From assembly GCA_964441235.1 (NCBI GenBank), contig CAYTUQ010000002.1, positions 1 to 64,000 of the forward strand: DNA of 64,000 nucleotides, written 5' to 3'. The notes beneath the pieces are model-generated. The model searched no databases. It saw only the letters and a list, made by a program, of their open reading frames with translations, and had not been told where the DNA came from. Shown piece after piece: positions 18,182 through 28,242 of the stretch. The stretch comes from BS750m-G69 sp964441235 (GTDB lineage Bacteria > Fidelibacterota > UBA2242). Position numbers and translations under genes: made by a program. Positions within the stretch are counted from its first letter, which is position 1. The number at the start of each line of letters is the position of its first letter.

Positions 18182-18276
18182 CGTCTCTAAGAGACCTCTG
18201 TCCCAAAGGGATCTCTTCGAGACGAGGCAATGACAGCTAATTCAGACTTTTTATCTCATGGAGATCCCATTGGGAC
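18182..18276. repeat. 95-bp dispersed palindromic repeat, copy 1
   Basis: This segment is repeated in reverse complement at 28422-28516 with only 3 differences in 95 bp by my count. One end is itself a palindrome (CGTCTCTAAGAGACC ... GGGATCTCTTCGAGACG). It is non-coding and lies between rpmA and the antiporter gene. It resembles REP/ERIC-type intergenic repeats. Confidence 0.85.
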
Positions 18277-18442
18277 GAATTCATCAATTTTGTTTCAAAA
18301 ACATAATTTGCAATTTAGACTATTCCATATACTATGTTCAAAAAAAGAAGTATTAACAATCATTATTAGTGAATCTTTTGCAAAATTAATATAGTCTAAA
18401 ATTTACCTTTCGAAAGTACCCTCTTTTACTCTCGACTTTCGC

Positions 18443-19729
18443 TTACCCCTTTAAATCCTTATTTATTTCACCAGCCTTTTCTAAACCAATTTTAGTCAAT
18501 ATAGGACCGATAATCTCAAAGAAAATACAGGTTGCGGTAACAATAGTTATTACTATTGCACCAAGTTTATCTCCTGAAGTAATATTAGTGCCATTAACAA
18601 CTTCTACAATTTTGCCAAGCCCTTTGAATTCATGCTTAACAATTAGAGCTAAACCAATAGCAACACCTGCCTGAGATAAAATCCCCAACCCAAGATATTT
18701 TCTTATTTTATCTTCAGCCTTACCAACTATTGCACCTATTTTTGCACCTGCGATGAGCCCACCTGAACGAGTTAAAACATATACAATTCCTAAAATCCCA
18801 AGTGAAGGTAGAACATTTAAATGAAGATTAGCTCCCGCCAAGGTGAAAAACAAAATAAATAACAAAGGCATAACAAGTGGTAATCTATCATGTATTTTTT
18901 GAAGTAATGAATGAGACTGGGTATTGACAACTATCATTCCAAATACCATATTTGTAAGAATGAGAGAAAGATGAAAAACTGTACAAATCCCATTTGAAGC
19001 AAGAATAAATCCAAATATTAAAATTAAAATATCCCCGGCATTCTGCAACTTCCTTGTCAATAAAGAAAATATTGTTGCTATGATTCCACCAAGTAAAAAA
19101 CTAAATATAATTTCTTTGAATGGATAAAGCATCATTGACCAGAAATTCTCAGAAACCGCACCGGTTTCCCGCAAAAGAACAGCGCGGACAATAGCCGCAG
19201 CAAATCCAAAAATAATTATCCCCAAACCGTCATCAAAGCCAACTACGGCATAAAGCGCTTTAGTTAAGCTCCCTTTTGCTTTATATTCCTGTATCACGGC
19301 AACCGTACCAGCCGGAGCGCTTGCAGGAGCAATTGCAGCAAAAATTAATGCAAGTGGTAAATTGCGAGTCAGTAAATATAATCCTGAAAATACCAATATA
19401 AATGCTCCAAAGGACTCAGCAAAAATAATGTAAATGATACTAATACCTAATTTTTTTAATGAAGAAAATTTAAGTTCCAGTCCAATACTAAATGCAACAA
19501 AACCTAAAGCTATTTCAGTAATAAATGATAACTGCTCCTGCAGTCCGTCGCTCATTATGTTTAAAATTGATGGACCTAAAATAACACCCAAAAGCATATA
19601 ACCTATTATTGATGGCAATTTTATAAACTTCATATTACGGCCAAAGTAAAATCCGAATATAATCGTAAGCCCAATCAATAATATTATCGGCATCGTAAAG
19701 TCATTTAAATAGTTTATTAACCCCTCCAT
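18443..19729 (-). CDS. Cation:proton antiporter, CPA2 (Kef/NapA-like) family
   Basis: 428 residues, about twelve membrane spans. Segments typical of the Na+/H+ exchanger fold are visible, including GYMLLGVILGPSILN near the N-terminus, EIALGFVAFSIGLELKF, and the core GFDDGLGIIIFGFA with the transport-critical Asp pair. There is no cytoplasmic TrkA-N domain. It is encoded 13 bp downstream of a PTS IIA-like gene, an arrangement seen in other bacteria where IIA may regulate the transporter. Confidence 0.88.
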   Translation of the reverse strand: MEGLINYLNDFTMPIILLIGLTIIFGFYFGRNMKFIKLPSIIGYMLLGVILGPSILNIMSDGLQEQLSFITEIALGFVAFSIGLELKFSSLKKLGISIIYIIFAESFGAFILVFSGLYLLTRNLPLALIFAAIAPASAPAGTVAVIQEYKAKGSLTKALYAVVGFDDGLGIIIFGFAAAIVRAVLLRETGAVSENFWSMMLYPFKEIIFSFLLGGIIATIFSLLTRKLQNAGDILILIFGFILASNGICTVFHLSLILTNMVFGMIVVNTQSHSLLQKIHDRLPLVMPLLFILFFTLAGANLHLNVLPSLGILGIVYVLTRSGGLIAGAKIGAIVGKAEDKIRKYLGLGILSQAGVAIGLALIVKHEFKGLGKIVEVVNGTNITSGDKLGAIVITIVTATCIFFEIIGPILTKIGLEKAGEINKDLKG

Positions 19730-19742
19730 TCCAGACCTTTAT

Positions 19743-20555
19743 TTAAATGTTAAGTGAGCCATTGAAATAAAAAACATCGTGTACTAAAACCAAAATGCCT
19801 GATTTTTCCTCTAAGTCCTCAATAACCATATTGATTCTTCTCAATACTTCATTTGAAAGGGATTTTTTTACTCCGGCAATTATTACTCTGCTGAAACCCT
19901 TATCTTTATCGCTCCAAAAACTTGAAAAAAGAGGTAGCGAATAAAGATACTTACTTGCATCATTGGCTTCAATAACAGTAACTGAACATTCATCGGTCTC
20001 GGTAAATATTTCAAGTATGTCATTAAATTTTTCTTCCAGTTGAATAACCACATAAAACAGACTATACTCCTTTGTTTCTTTAACTTCTTCCTCGATAACT
20101 GTATGACGTAAAAAACTTTCACGAACAACTGAAGGACTTTTCCCTGATAACATTTCATTCACCTTTTCCGGATCGCGTAAGACACTGGAGATTTTAGATA
20201 ATAACCGTATGTGCTCGTTTCTCCTATCATTCGGCACAACAATAAAAACAAACAGTTCTGTTTTTTTTCTATCTAATGATTCGAAATCTACACCGTCAGG
20301 AACTGTTATAATGCCTATTACAAAATCAGATATTCCGTCTAAAGCACAATGTGGAATAGCAATATAATTACCAAATCCAGTTGAGCCTAATTTCTCTCGA
20401 TCCTGTAATCCTTGTAAAATTTCATCTTCACTTTTATTGTCAAGTATGGAATTCCTTTTGGATAATTTCGCAATTTCTTTCAAAACTGAAATCTTATCAG
20501 AAGGTTTAAAATCGACTCGAATACATTCTTCGTGTAAAATTTCATATAAATTCAT
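19743..20555 (-). CDS. PTS EIIA (fructose/PtsN type) domain regulatory protein
   Basis: 270 residues. The N-terminal ~150 are a PTS EIIA type-2 domain with the phosphorylatable His in NYIAIPHCALDGI and preceding REKLGSTGFG. The C-terminal ~110 residues do not match EIIA and may be a sensor or partner-binding part. No EIIB/EIIC genes are nearby, so this is probably a regulatory IIA controlling the antiporter in the same operon. GGGGGTAGG lies before the ATG. Confidence 0.85.
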   Translation of the reverse strand: MNLYEILHEECIRVDFKPSDKISVLKEIAKLSKRNSILDNKSEDEILQGLQDREKLGSTGFGNYIAIPHCALDGISDFVIGIITVPDGVDFESLDRKKTELFVFIVVPNDRRNEHIRLLSKISSVLRDPEKVNEMLSGKSPSVVRESFLRHTVIEEEVKETKEYSLFYVVIQLEEKFNDILEIFTETDECSVTVIEANDASKYLYSLPLFSSFWSDKDKGFSRVIIAGVKKSLSNEVLRRINMVIEDLEEKSGILVLVHDVFYFNGSLNI

Positions 20556-20965
20556 AACCTACCCCCAATGAAAAAAGGTTCATTAATAATAGTACTTATT
20601 GCAAAATACATTATAATCGTAATTATTTAGAAAAAATAACCCTATATTTACAAATCGAGTAATAATGAAAAGTAACAAACAGTAAAAGCAAAAAATAGGG
20701 CATTAACAACAAGCAATAGAAATTTACCATATTATTGGCAAAGAATTCAAGATACTTTGTTTTGCGAATGACAATGATAATCTAAGAAATTTACAGAAAA
20801 ACGAAATCAATCATAGTTTATTTCACTATCAATTGTATCACTGGATTTTTTATATGTAGGCAGACCCAATTCATTGTTTTGATAATAAAAATATGTGTTT
20901 AATTTTAACCGGATTCTTTGAATGGATGATAAATAAAATTAAAATCGAGGTAAAGGCATAAAAAT
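20556..20965. other. Divergent intergenic region upstream of aspS
   Basis: 410 AT-rich bases between the leftward IIA gene and rightward aspS. It must contain both promoters. I found no hairpin, T-box or ORF worth calling. Confidence 0.35.
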
Positions 20966-22723
20966 ATGTTAAAAAGAACAGTAACGTGCGGTGAATTAAG
21001 AAGAGAAAATTCAGGACAAACCGTTGTTTTAAACGGCTGGGTAAACCGCAAACGGGATCACGGCGGACTGAGTTTTATAGATTTGCGTGATAGATATGGG
21101 CTAACACAAATTGTCTTCGGTCCCGAAATGGGAGAAAAACTTCTAAATAAGGCGAAGAAGTTAGGTGCTGAAGATGTTGTAGCTGTTAGAGGAGTTGTAA
21201 GGATTCGCCCTCAAGCCTCCCCAAATCGTGAAATGTCCACAGGTGAAATTGAAGTTCTCGCACAAGAGTTAGAAATTCTGAATAAGGCAAAAACATTGCC
21301 CTTCCTTGTAACTGACCGCTCTACCGGTCTCGAAGACTTGCGACTAAAATATAGATATCTTGATCTGCGTACAAAGGATTTACAACGAACAATTGCAATT
21401 AGACATTCTGCCGCTCAAAGTGTACGAAAATATTACATAAAGAACAATTTCTACGAAATCGAAACTCCTTTTTTGATGAAAAGTACTCCCGAAGGAGCAA
21501 GGGATTATCTTGTACCGAGCAGAATTCACAAAGGCAAATTTTATGCTCTTCCTCAATCTCCGCAGACTTACAAACAACTCTTGATGATCTCAGGATTTGA
21601 TAAATATTTCCAGATTGTCAAATGCTTTCGCGATGAAGACCTCCGTGCTGATAGACAGCCGGAATTCACACAGATTGACGTCGAAATGTCATTTATTGAA
21701 GAAGAAGATGTAATTCAATCTACAGAGTCAATGCTCAGACATGTATTTAAAGAAGTAATCGGAATTGAACTGGTAAATCCCTTCCCGCGCATGACATACG
21801 AAAAGGCAATAGAACTTTACGGCTCTGATAAACCTGATATGAGATTCGGTATGGAAATTCACAAACTAAATAAAATTACCTACAAAACAGATTTTAAAGT
21901 CTTCAAATCTGTAATTGATAATGACGGAGTTGTTGCTGGAGTATGCGTTCCTGGTAGAGCAAAACTTTCCAGAAAAGAAATTGATAAATTAACTGAAAAG
22001 GCTCGGAATCTTGGTGCTAAAGGATTGGCATTTACAAAAGTCACCGAAAATGGCTTAGAGAGTGGAATTGCCAGATTTCTTTCTTCTGCTGATAAAGAAA
22101 TAATACACGAGTTTAAAGCAGACATCGGTGATTTATTGCTGTTTGTAGCAGACCAAAAGAATATTACATATTCGGCACTTGGAAATCTACGTTTAGAAGT
22201 CGCAAAAAAATTAGATTTAATACCAACGGATACTTTTCAACCGGTTTGGGTGATACGCTTTCCCCTGCTTGAGTGGAGTGAAGAAGAAAAGCGTTATCTT
22301 GCAACTCACCACCCGTTTACTTCATCAGTTCCTGAAGATACGGAGCTGCTGGATAAAGAACCGGAAAAAGCTCATTCACGCTCTTACGATATTGTAATTA
22401 ACGGGCAGGAAATTGGTGGCGGCAGTATTAGAAATCATAACGTAGAGATGCAGGAAAAAATGTTTGAAGTATTGAGAATAAGTAAACAAGAGTCACGCAA
22501 AAAGTTCGGTTTCCTTCTGGATGCTCTGTCTTATGGTGCTCCACCCCATGGCGGAATAGCTCTCGGATTTGACCGACTTGTAATGATTTTAGCGGGAGTT
22601 GATAATATCAGGGAGGTAATAGCCTTCCCAAAAACAACAAGCGCTTCATCTTTAATGGACGGCTGCCCTACAGATGTGGATGAGCAGCAGTTAAAAGAAT
22701 TAGGAATTGCAATAAAACAGTGA
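20966..22723 (+). CDS. aspS: Aspartyl-tRNA synthetase
   Basis: 585 residues, the bacterial AspRS length. Anticodon-binding OB fold first (LNGWVNRKRDHGGLSFIDLR), then class II catalytic motif 2 (FRDEDLRADRQPEFTQIDVE), the bacterial GAD insertion domain (about 285-410), and motif 3 (HGGIALGFDRL). It charges tRNA-Asp in the cytoplasm. The QPEFTQ and GFDR motifs are intact. It is 33 bp upstream of phoH. Confidence 0.97.
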   Translation: MLKRTVTCGELRRENSGQTVVLNGWVNRKRDHGGLSFIDLRDRYGLTQIVFGPEMGEKLLNKAKKLGAEDVVAVRGVVRIRPQASPNREMSTGEIEVLAQELEILNKAKTLPFLVTDRSTGLEDLRLKYRYLDLRTKDLQRTIAIRHSAAQSVRKYYIKNNFYEIETPFLMKSTPEGARDYLVPSRIHKGKFYALPQSPQTYKQLLMISGFDKYFQIVKCFRDEDLRADRQPEFTQIDVEMSFIEEEDVIQSTESMLRHVFKEVIGIELVNPFPRMTYEKAIELYGSDKPDMRFGMEIHKLNKITYKTDFKVFKSVIDNDGVVAGVCVPGRAKLSRKEIDKLTEKARNLGAKGLAFTKVTENGLESGIARFLSSADKEIIHEFKADIGDLLLFVADQKNITYSALGNLRLEVAKKLDLIPTDTFQPVWVIRFPLLEWSEEEKRYLATHHPFTSSVPEDTELLDKEPEKAHSRSYDIVINGQEIGGGSIRNHNVEMQEKMFEVLRISKQESRKKFGFLLDALSYGAPPHGGIALGFDRLVMILAGVDNIREVIAFPKTTSASSLMDGCPTDVDEQQLKELGIAIKQ

Positions 22724-22756
22724 TTATGAAATCATCTTTATTAAGGATTAAATATA

Positions 22757-23713
22757 ATGACATCAAAAGTTATTGAATTAAAGGGAGTGAACCCCTTTTT
22801 GGTATTCGGAGTGAACGATGTTTTTCTTAAACTTATCGAGAAAAGCTTCCCATTGAACATCTTTGCAAGGGGAAATAAAATAACCCTCGAAGGCGATGAG
22901 AAATGTATTCAGCAGGTAGATCGGATTTTAGGCGAAATGCTTTTAACAATTAATCAAAAAGGATTTGTAGATGAAAACGATGTTGTAGCACTAATTAATG
23001 TGGAAATCGGTGGACAAAAGTTAAAAGGAGAAATTACACCTGATACCGTTATACTATTTACAAAAAACGGTGCTGTGAAACCTCGCTCACCTAATCAAGA
23101 AAAGTATTACCAGTCAACACTCAAAAACGATATTGTATTTGGTATAGGACCGGCTGGAACCGGAAAAACCTATCTTGCTGTTGCAATAGCTATATCTGCA
23201 TTCCGCAATCACGATGTTAAGCGGATAATACTGACTCGACCGGCGGTTGAAGCTGGCGAAAGTCTGGGATATTTACCGGGAGACCTCAAAGAAAAAATTG
23301 AGCCGTACCTCGCTCCATTATATGATGCTCTTCAAGATATGCTACCCTTAGAAAAAATAAAATCTCTGACCGAGCAACATGTAATCGAAATTCTACCGTT
23401 AGCATATATGAGGGGGAGAACATTAAACAACGCCTTTGTTATTCTCGATGAAGCACAAAATACAGCCAGTATGCAAATGAAGATGTTTCTTACACGACTC
23501 GGTGTTAATTCGAAAGCAATTATTACAGGTGATATTACACAAATAGATATTCCGAATAGACAGAATTCAGGATTGATAGAAGCTAAAAATATTTTAAGAA
23601 ATATAGACGGTATAGATTTTATTTATTTCGACGAAGGAGATGTCGTTCGACATAGGTTGGTGAAGGAGATTATTAAAGCTTATAACGGTAAAAATAGTGC
23701 CAATAATTTTTGA
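22757..23713 (+). CDS. phoH: PhoH family ATPase
   Basis: 318 residues. An N-terminal KH-like part is followed by a RecA-like ATPase with Walker A GPAGTGKTYLA (near residue 131) and Walker B VILDEAQN, then TGDITQID. This is the chromosomal PhoH/YbeZ type, an RNA-associated ATPase often near ybeY. No ybeY is seen here. Probably co-transcribed with aspS. Confidence 0.94.
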   Translation: MTSKVIELKGVNPFLVFGVNDVFLKLIEKSFPLNIFARGNKITLEGDEKCIQQVDRILGEMLLTINQKGFVDENDVVALINVEIGGQKLKGEITPDTVILFTKNGAVKPRSPNQEKYYQSTLKNDIVFGIGPAGTGKTYLAVAIAISAFRNHDVKRIILTRPAVEAGESLGYLPGDLKEKIEPYLAPLYDALQDMLPLEKIKSLTEQHVIEILPLAYMRGRTLNNAFVILDEAQNTASMQMKMFLTRLGVNSKAIITGDITQIDIPNRQNSGLIEAKNILRNIDGIDFIYFDEGDVVRHRLVKEIIKAYNGKNSANNF

Positions 23714-24003
23714 GAAACTTAAAATCAAAGAAAATAAAGGGAATAAGGTAAAAGGGTATAAGGGAATTTCAAATTTCAAATATCAAATATCAAAGTGCCT
23801 AAAAGAGGCTCCTTCGGAGCAAATTTCAAACAAACCCATTTTAAAGCGAGCGTAGCGAGGTCAAATGGGCTTTGGTTTTACGGGAATAAAGGGATACCAA
23901 ATTTCCCCAAAGGGGTCTCTTGCGAGACAAATCGCAGGAAAATTATTGCAATCACAAATAAACTCGCTTTAATCCGTCAGCTGTGACAATCAAATAGGAT
24001 TTT
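23714..24003. repeat. Intergenic repeats with several hairpins
   Basis: This stretch holds an AT-rich TTTCAAAT/ATCAAATAT tract (23766-23794), a GGCTCCTTCGGAGC hairpin near 23808, and an inverted repeat pairing AAACCCATTT with AAATGGGCTTT around 23835-23880. A CCCCAAAGGGGTCTCTTGCGAGAC segment near 23914 looks like a degenerate relative of the 95-bp repeat. An apparent 63-codon frame here is not credible as a gene. Confidence 0.55.
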
Positions 24004-24477
24004 CTAATCCTTGATCAAAACATCAGCAGTCATCTCTTTGGGAATTTCCAAACTGAGTAAATACAAAACAGTAGGCGAAATATAGGACAGTTTTCCTCGG
24101 TCAAGAAGTTTTCTACCTAAAGAATCTCGGGCAACATATATCAATTCAACAGGAAATGTAGTATGGCTCGTTTTCAGTATCCATGTTTCATAATCGATCA
24201 TCTGCTCTGAATTGCCATGGTCAGCTGTAATAAGTATATGAGCATCTAACTCCAGAAGTCTCTTGACTATTTTTCCTACATATTCATCTACAATTTCCAC
24301 TGCTTGTTTTGCCGCATTAAAATCACCGGTGTGACCAACAATATCGCCATTTGCATAGTTGATCACTATAAAGGCGTAGAAATTATTTTTAAGACATTTT
24401 AACAGCGCTTCGGCTACATTGTATGTTTCCAGTTTGTTGGTATCATTAAAGTTAGACAGTTTATTTGTTTTCGCTGT
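24004..24477 (-). pseudogene. gpmI: Phosphoglycerate mutase (cofactor-independent), C-terminal remnant
   Basis: About 157 codons match the last third of iPGM: LETYNVAEALLKCL, INYANGDIVGHTGD and the metal site ITADHGNSEQM. iPGM is normally about 510 residues, and the open frame here ends at a TGA (24480-24478). The N-terminal phosphatase-like and phosphotransferase parts are therefore missing. The break point lies next to the cobalamin riboswitch, so the gene was probably cut by a rearrangement that brought in the B12 operon. It cannot encode an active mutase. Confidence 0.85.
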
Positions 24478-24529
24478 TCAGTCATCCGCAAGGCTATCCT
24501 ATAATCTTCTTGACTTCCAGGATTGAAAG

Positions 24530-24742
24530 ATATATATTAAACCGTTACTTTAAAACGTGATTAAAAATAGGGAAACATGTGAAAATCATGTGCAGCCCCG
24601 CTACTGTAACCGGAGCGTTTTCTGCATTATGTCACGATCCAAATAAATAGGGATTGGAAGGCGCAGAGAGCTGGATGCCGGAAGCCAGGACACCTGTTTG
24701 AAATTACTTTAATCCAAAATGCGCGGGCATTAGAGGGTTGAA
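24530..24742 (+). ncRNA. Cobalamin (vitamin B12) riboswitch
   Basis: The core has the class I landmarks in order: GGGAAACATGTG, then the B12-box-preceding CAGCCCCGCTACTGTAACCG, and near the 3' end GATGCCGGAAGCCAGGACACC. It lies immediately upstream of the BtuB-like receptor gene. B12 binding should repress that operon. The 5' boundary is approximate, and the expression platform probably overlaps 24700-24742. Confidence 0.95.
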
Positions 24743-26899
24743 TTGTTTAAAAAATTATTAAAATCTTCACACTACTACTTTTTCAAATCCACTCTTAAAT
24801 TTTTCATAGGCAACTACTGCATTCATCATATTGAATATCCCTTGAGGAATACCTTAATTTTAGCATTAGTCGTATATCCCCTGCTTACACTTAATGCTGG
24901 AAACCAGTGGAAAGGTATGGTTGTCGATTCTTGCAACAATTCCGTTTCCTATGTTTTTATTAATAATTCAACAAAAAATTTATGGACAATTACCGACGAA
25001 AACGGTGAATTCACACTTCCATTTTCCTTTGAAGAAAACGATTCAGTAAGATTTTCCCGCATTGGTTTCAAAACAAAAACAATCAGATTATCAGAAAAGA
25101 ATAACTTACTTTACATAATACTTACAACAAATCCAGTTTTGCTAAAAGAGATAAAAGTATCTGCTAAAAAAGACCAAATAGACATCAGGAACCACAAAAT
25201 GGCTGAGATATTCAAATCACCTGAATTAGGAGATATTGAGCACCGACAATTACTTGCTGTCATTCCCGGACTTTCAATCCGATCCTACGGAGGACCAGCT
25301 GGAATTACTACATTAAGTCTTGATGGAGGACCTTCTTCACAAACCAAAGTTATGGTTTCTGGATTTGATCTGACCAATGCCCAAAATGGTGAAATGGACC
25401 TGTCCCAACTTCCCGGTCCTTTTGTGGAGAACGTAAGTTATATACCCCAGGATGAAAATTTTTACGGCTCGGGTAGCAATGAAAGTACTATACATCTAAA
25501 CCCCTGGTCTGGGAAAACCGGATTGTCACTAAGCACTGGAAGTTATGAACATAGTTCTATCCATGGCACTTTAAACCTCAACAAAAACCAGTGGTTTGGA
25601 AACTTTTTGATAGGGAAACGACATGATGATGGCAATTATCCTTTCAAATGGAGAAATGAAAGTTTCAAGCGTGAGAACAACTACTTTGACCAAAAATTCA
25701 TATCAGCCCGGTTTAACACAGTTATTCAGAAACGCGCATTTCTTCGTTTTCTCTACTTATTGTCTAATCAGAACAGAGGTATAGCCGGACAGTCGTGGAA
25801 TCCGAGCAAAAATGCTAGTAGAGATGATAAACTACAAATAATTGGTGTAAAATTCGGATGGACTAACAAAAAGGGACATGGTTATATCCAAACTATGTAT
25901 AGATATTCATATGAGCAATACAAAAATCCAATGATTGCAGTAAATAGTTTTCATAGGCTAAGCACATGGCAGGTAATACTGAATCAAGAGAAAAAAATTA
26001 ACGAAAAAATTGGGGTAAATTTGCTTTTTGAAACTAAAAAAGATGGGCTTAAAAGCAAAGATACACATAATCATTCTAGAATTAGTTATAGCACTGCAAT
26101 TACAATTCCTTATCATATTTCAAAAACGTTTAAATTTCAACCTGCTTACTGTTACGACATTTCGCCGAATCTATATCATGAAAGCACTTATGAACTGAAA
26201 TTGCTGACGTCATTCAATTTTCTTTTTATCAAATCATTAACTATTCATCAAGGCAGATATTTTCGCTATCCTACCTTTAATGATCTCTATTGGATTCCTG
26301 GTGGGAACCCGAATTTGAAGCCGGAACATACCGACAATATAAGTCTTGATATCAAATGTCATTTAATCCAGGATTCCGATCTTGAAATTTTATTATTTTA
26401 TAAATCCAGTGATGATTTAATTCAATGGACACCAATTAGTTCTTATTGGCAGCCTAAAAATATTCAGCATGCAGTCAGGAATGGATATAAAATAATTTAT
26501 CGCTGGAATAGTCCAAATTTACCATTAAAAGCTTTTGCTCATTATAGCAGCAATAGAACCAAAGACTTATCTCCAGGTGATTGCTATGGAAAACCGCTTC
26601 GATATGCACCGGAACAAACCGCTGCAGTAGGTATAAACTGTGAGCCCGAACCGCTATCCTTTCATCTTCAAATACATCATACAAGCGAAAGAATATCTAT
26701 GTATTCCTGGCCAGAAGATGTGATATTATCGGAAGTAGTACTCATATTTACCAGCTGTGCATATACATGGAAAAGACCTTCTGGAGATATAATTATTGTT
26801 TTTGCCATGGATAACCTGGCAAATAAAAGATATGAAACAATCAAGGGTTATCCAGAACCAGGTAGAACATTTAGAATGACAATAAGCTATCAACATTAA
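24743..26899 (+). CDS. btuB: TonB-dependent outer membrane receptor for cobalamin (BtuB-like)
   Basis: 718 residues from TTG 24743 (AGAGGG upstream). An in-frame TTG at 24842 would place the signal peptide (RNTLILALVVYPLLTLNA) at the N-terminus and may be the true start. After the signal comes a CarboxypepD_reg-like domain (WKGMVVDSC, then IRLSEKN), then a TonB plug (IPGLSIRSYGGPAGITTLSL), then a barrel ending in RTFRMTISYQH. The B12 riboswitch directly upstream assigns the substrate. Energy would come from the TonB-ExbBD system. It is followed 15 bp later by a BtuG-like propeller gene. Confidence 0.88.
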   Translation: MFKKLLKSSHYYFFKSTLKFFIGNYCIHHIEYPLRNTLILALVVYPLLTLNAGNQWKGMVVDSCNNSVSYVFINNSTKNLWTITDENGEFTLPFSFEENDSVRFSRIGFKTKTIRLSEKNNLLYIILTTNPVLLKEIKVSAKKDQIDIRNHKMAEIFKSPELGDIEHRQLLAVIPGLSIRSYGGPAGITTLSLDGGPSSQTKVMVSGFDLTNAQNGEMDLSQLPGPFVENVSYIPQDENFYGSGSNESTIHLNPWSGKTGLSLSTGSYEHSSIHGTLNLNKNQWFGNFLIGKRHDDGNYPFKWRNESFKRENNYFDQKFISARFNTVIQKRAFLRFLYLLSNQNRGIAGQSWNPSKNASRDDKLQIIGVKFGWTNKKGHGYIQTMYRYSYEQYKNPMIAVNSFHRLSTWQVILNQEKKINEKIGVNLLFETKKDGLKSKDTHNHSRISYSTAITIPYHISKTFKFQPAYCYDISPNLYHESTYELKLLTSFNFLFIKSLTIHQGRYFRYPTFNDLYWIPGGNPNLKPEHTDNISLDIKCHLIQDSDLEILLFYKSSDDLIQWTPISSYWQPKNIQHAVRNGYKIIYRWNSPNLPLKAFAHYSSNRTKDLSPGDCYGKPLRYAPEQTAAVGINCEPEPLSFHLQIHHTSERISMYSWPEDVILSEVVLIFTSCAYTWKRPSGDIIIVFAMDNLANKRYETIKGYPEPGRTFRMTISYQH

Positions 26900-26914
26900 A
26901 AAGAGGAGAGAAAA

Positions 26915-28234
26915 ATGAACAAACTATTACTTGTGATTTTGCTAATCCCTGTAACCATTCTTGCACAAACCAATGTATTTATTCTGTGTGAGGGAAACAT
27001 GACTCAATTAAATTCTTCACTATGGATTTTAAATGAAGACTTAAATCAAATTACAGGTCCTATTCATTGGGATTCCATTGCAAATCCTCTCGGAGACGTT
27101 GGCCAATCAATGACTATTTACAACAATAAGCTTTATATCATTATGAATAACTCACATACAATAGAAGTTGTGGATTTATCAGATAGCATTCATTATGAAA
27201 TGACTATCTCTGTTCTGGGAGCAAGTCCACGTGAAATGGAAGTTGTTGAAGGAATTGGATACTTAACATGCTGGAATTTACATGGTATTTTAGTTATAGA
27301 TCTTGATAGTGGTACTTTACTAGATACTCTTGTTTTATCCGATGTTGGGCAACCAGAGGATATAGTATTCAGTGACGGCAAATTATATACCTCAATTAAA
27401 CAGAACTCAGACTGGTCGGCAGGTCATCAAATTTTTGAAATTTCTATAAATACTGAACCTACTATTACGGACACATTTGAGGTTATTGACGGTCCAGGTC
27501 AAATGTTAATTCATGACGGATTTCTGTATGTTGTAAGTACTTACTTTGATGCTTCATATAATTCATATATTGGCATGTCAAGGATAGACCTTTTAACAGG
27601 TGAAGTAACCAAGAAAGATTACGGACAGACGTATATCTATGATTCTGACATAACTTTCTATAATGATAAAATATATTTTACTTATTCTACCGGTATTGTG
27701 CCATTGTCCGATTCCCTGACGATTGAAGAATCAGGGCTAATTGGTAATCTCAGTGGCATTTATTCAATGGCATCTTACAATGGTTATATTTATTTCGGCT
27801 TAAGTGATTATATTGCACCTGATGATATTATAGTGTTAGACTCTTTGGGTAACCAAATAGGAAGTTTTACAGTTGGGGCATGTCCGGGTTCCTTTGCATT
27901 TTATTCCTCCCAACAAAATTCAATAAAAGATAACTCAAGTAATATACAAACTGCATCTTTATACTCACTACATCAAAATTTTCCCAATCCGTTTAATTCT
28001 TATACAACAATTCCATATTACATTGGGGGAAAAAGCCATATTACGATTTCAATCTATGATCTTTTAGGACATCACATCGTTGATCTTGTTAATACGAACC
28101 AGAATAAGGGTAACAAATCAATATCGTGGAATGGTAAAGATAAATTTGGCAAAACAGTCCCGGGGGGAATCTATATCTACGAGTTAAAAACAGGGGGAGT
28201 CTTCTTAGCGAAAAAATTGGTTTATATCAAATAA
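26915..28234 (+). CDS. BtuG-like beta-propeller surface protein with T9SS sorting domain
   Basis: 439 residues: signal peptide (MNKLLLVILLIPVTILA), then a beta-propeller (about 20-335). Its repeats resemble the DUF5074/YncE-type fold of BtuG, the high-affinity B12-binding surface protein (NVFILCEGN, QSMTIYNNKLYIIMNNS, IEVVDL). Residues about 345-439 form a type A C-terminal sorting domain (NFPNPFNSYTTIPY, SIYDLLG, PGGIYIYEL). Known BtuG proteins are lipoproteins; this one would instead be exported and anchored by type IX secretion. An operon with btuB under a B12 riboswitch supports B12 capture. Confidence 0.82.
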   Translation: MNKLLLVILLIPVTILAQTNVFILCEGNMTQLNSSLWILNEDLNQITGPIHWDSIANPLGDVGQSMTIYNNKLYIIMNNSHTIEVVDLSDSIHYEMTISVLGASPREMEVVEGIGYLTCWNLHGILVIDLDSGTLLDTLVLSDVGQPEDIVFSDGKLYTSIKQNSDWSAGHQIFEISINTEPTITDTFEVIDGPGQMLIHDGFLYVVSTYFDASYNSYIGMSRIDLLTGEVTKKDYGQTYIYDSDITFYNDKIYFTYSTGIVPLSDSLTIEESGLIGNLSGIYSMASYNGYIYFGLSDYIAPDDIIVLDSLGNQIGSFTVGACPGSFAFYSSQQNSIKDNSSNIQTASLYSLHQNFPNPFNSYTTIPYYIGGKSHITISIYDLLGHHIVDLVNTNQNKGNKSISWNGKDKFGKTVPGGIYIYELKTGGVFLAKKLVYIK

Positions 28235-28242
28235 GCCGTCCC

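Noticed and set aside
23795..23986. 63-codon plus-strand ORF
   Set aside because: It lies wholly in palindromic repeats; the translated protein has no plausible fold or start signal.
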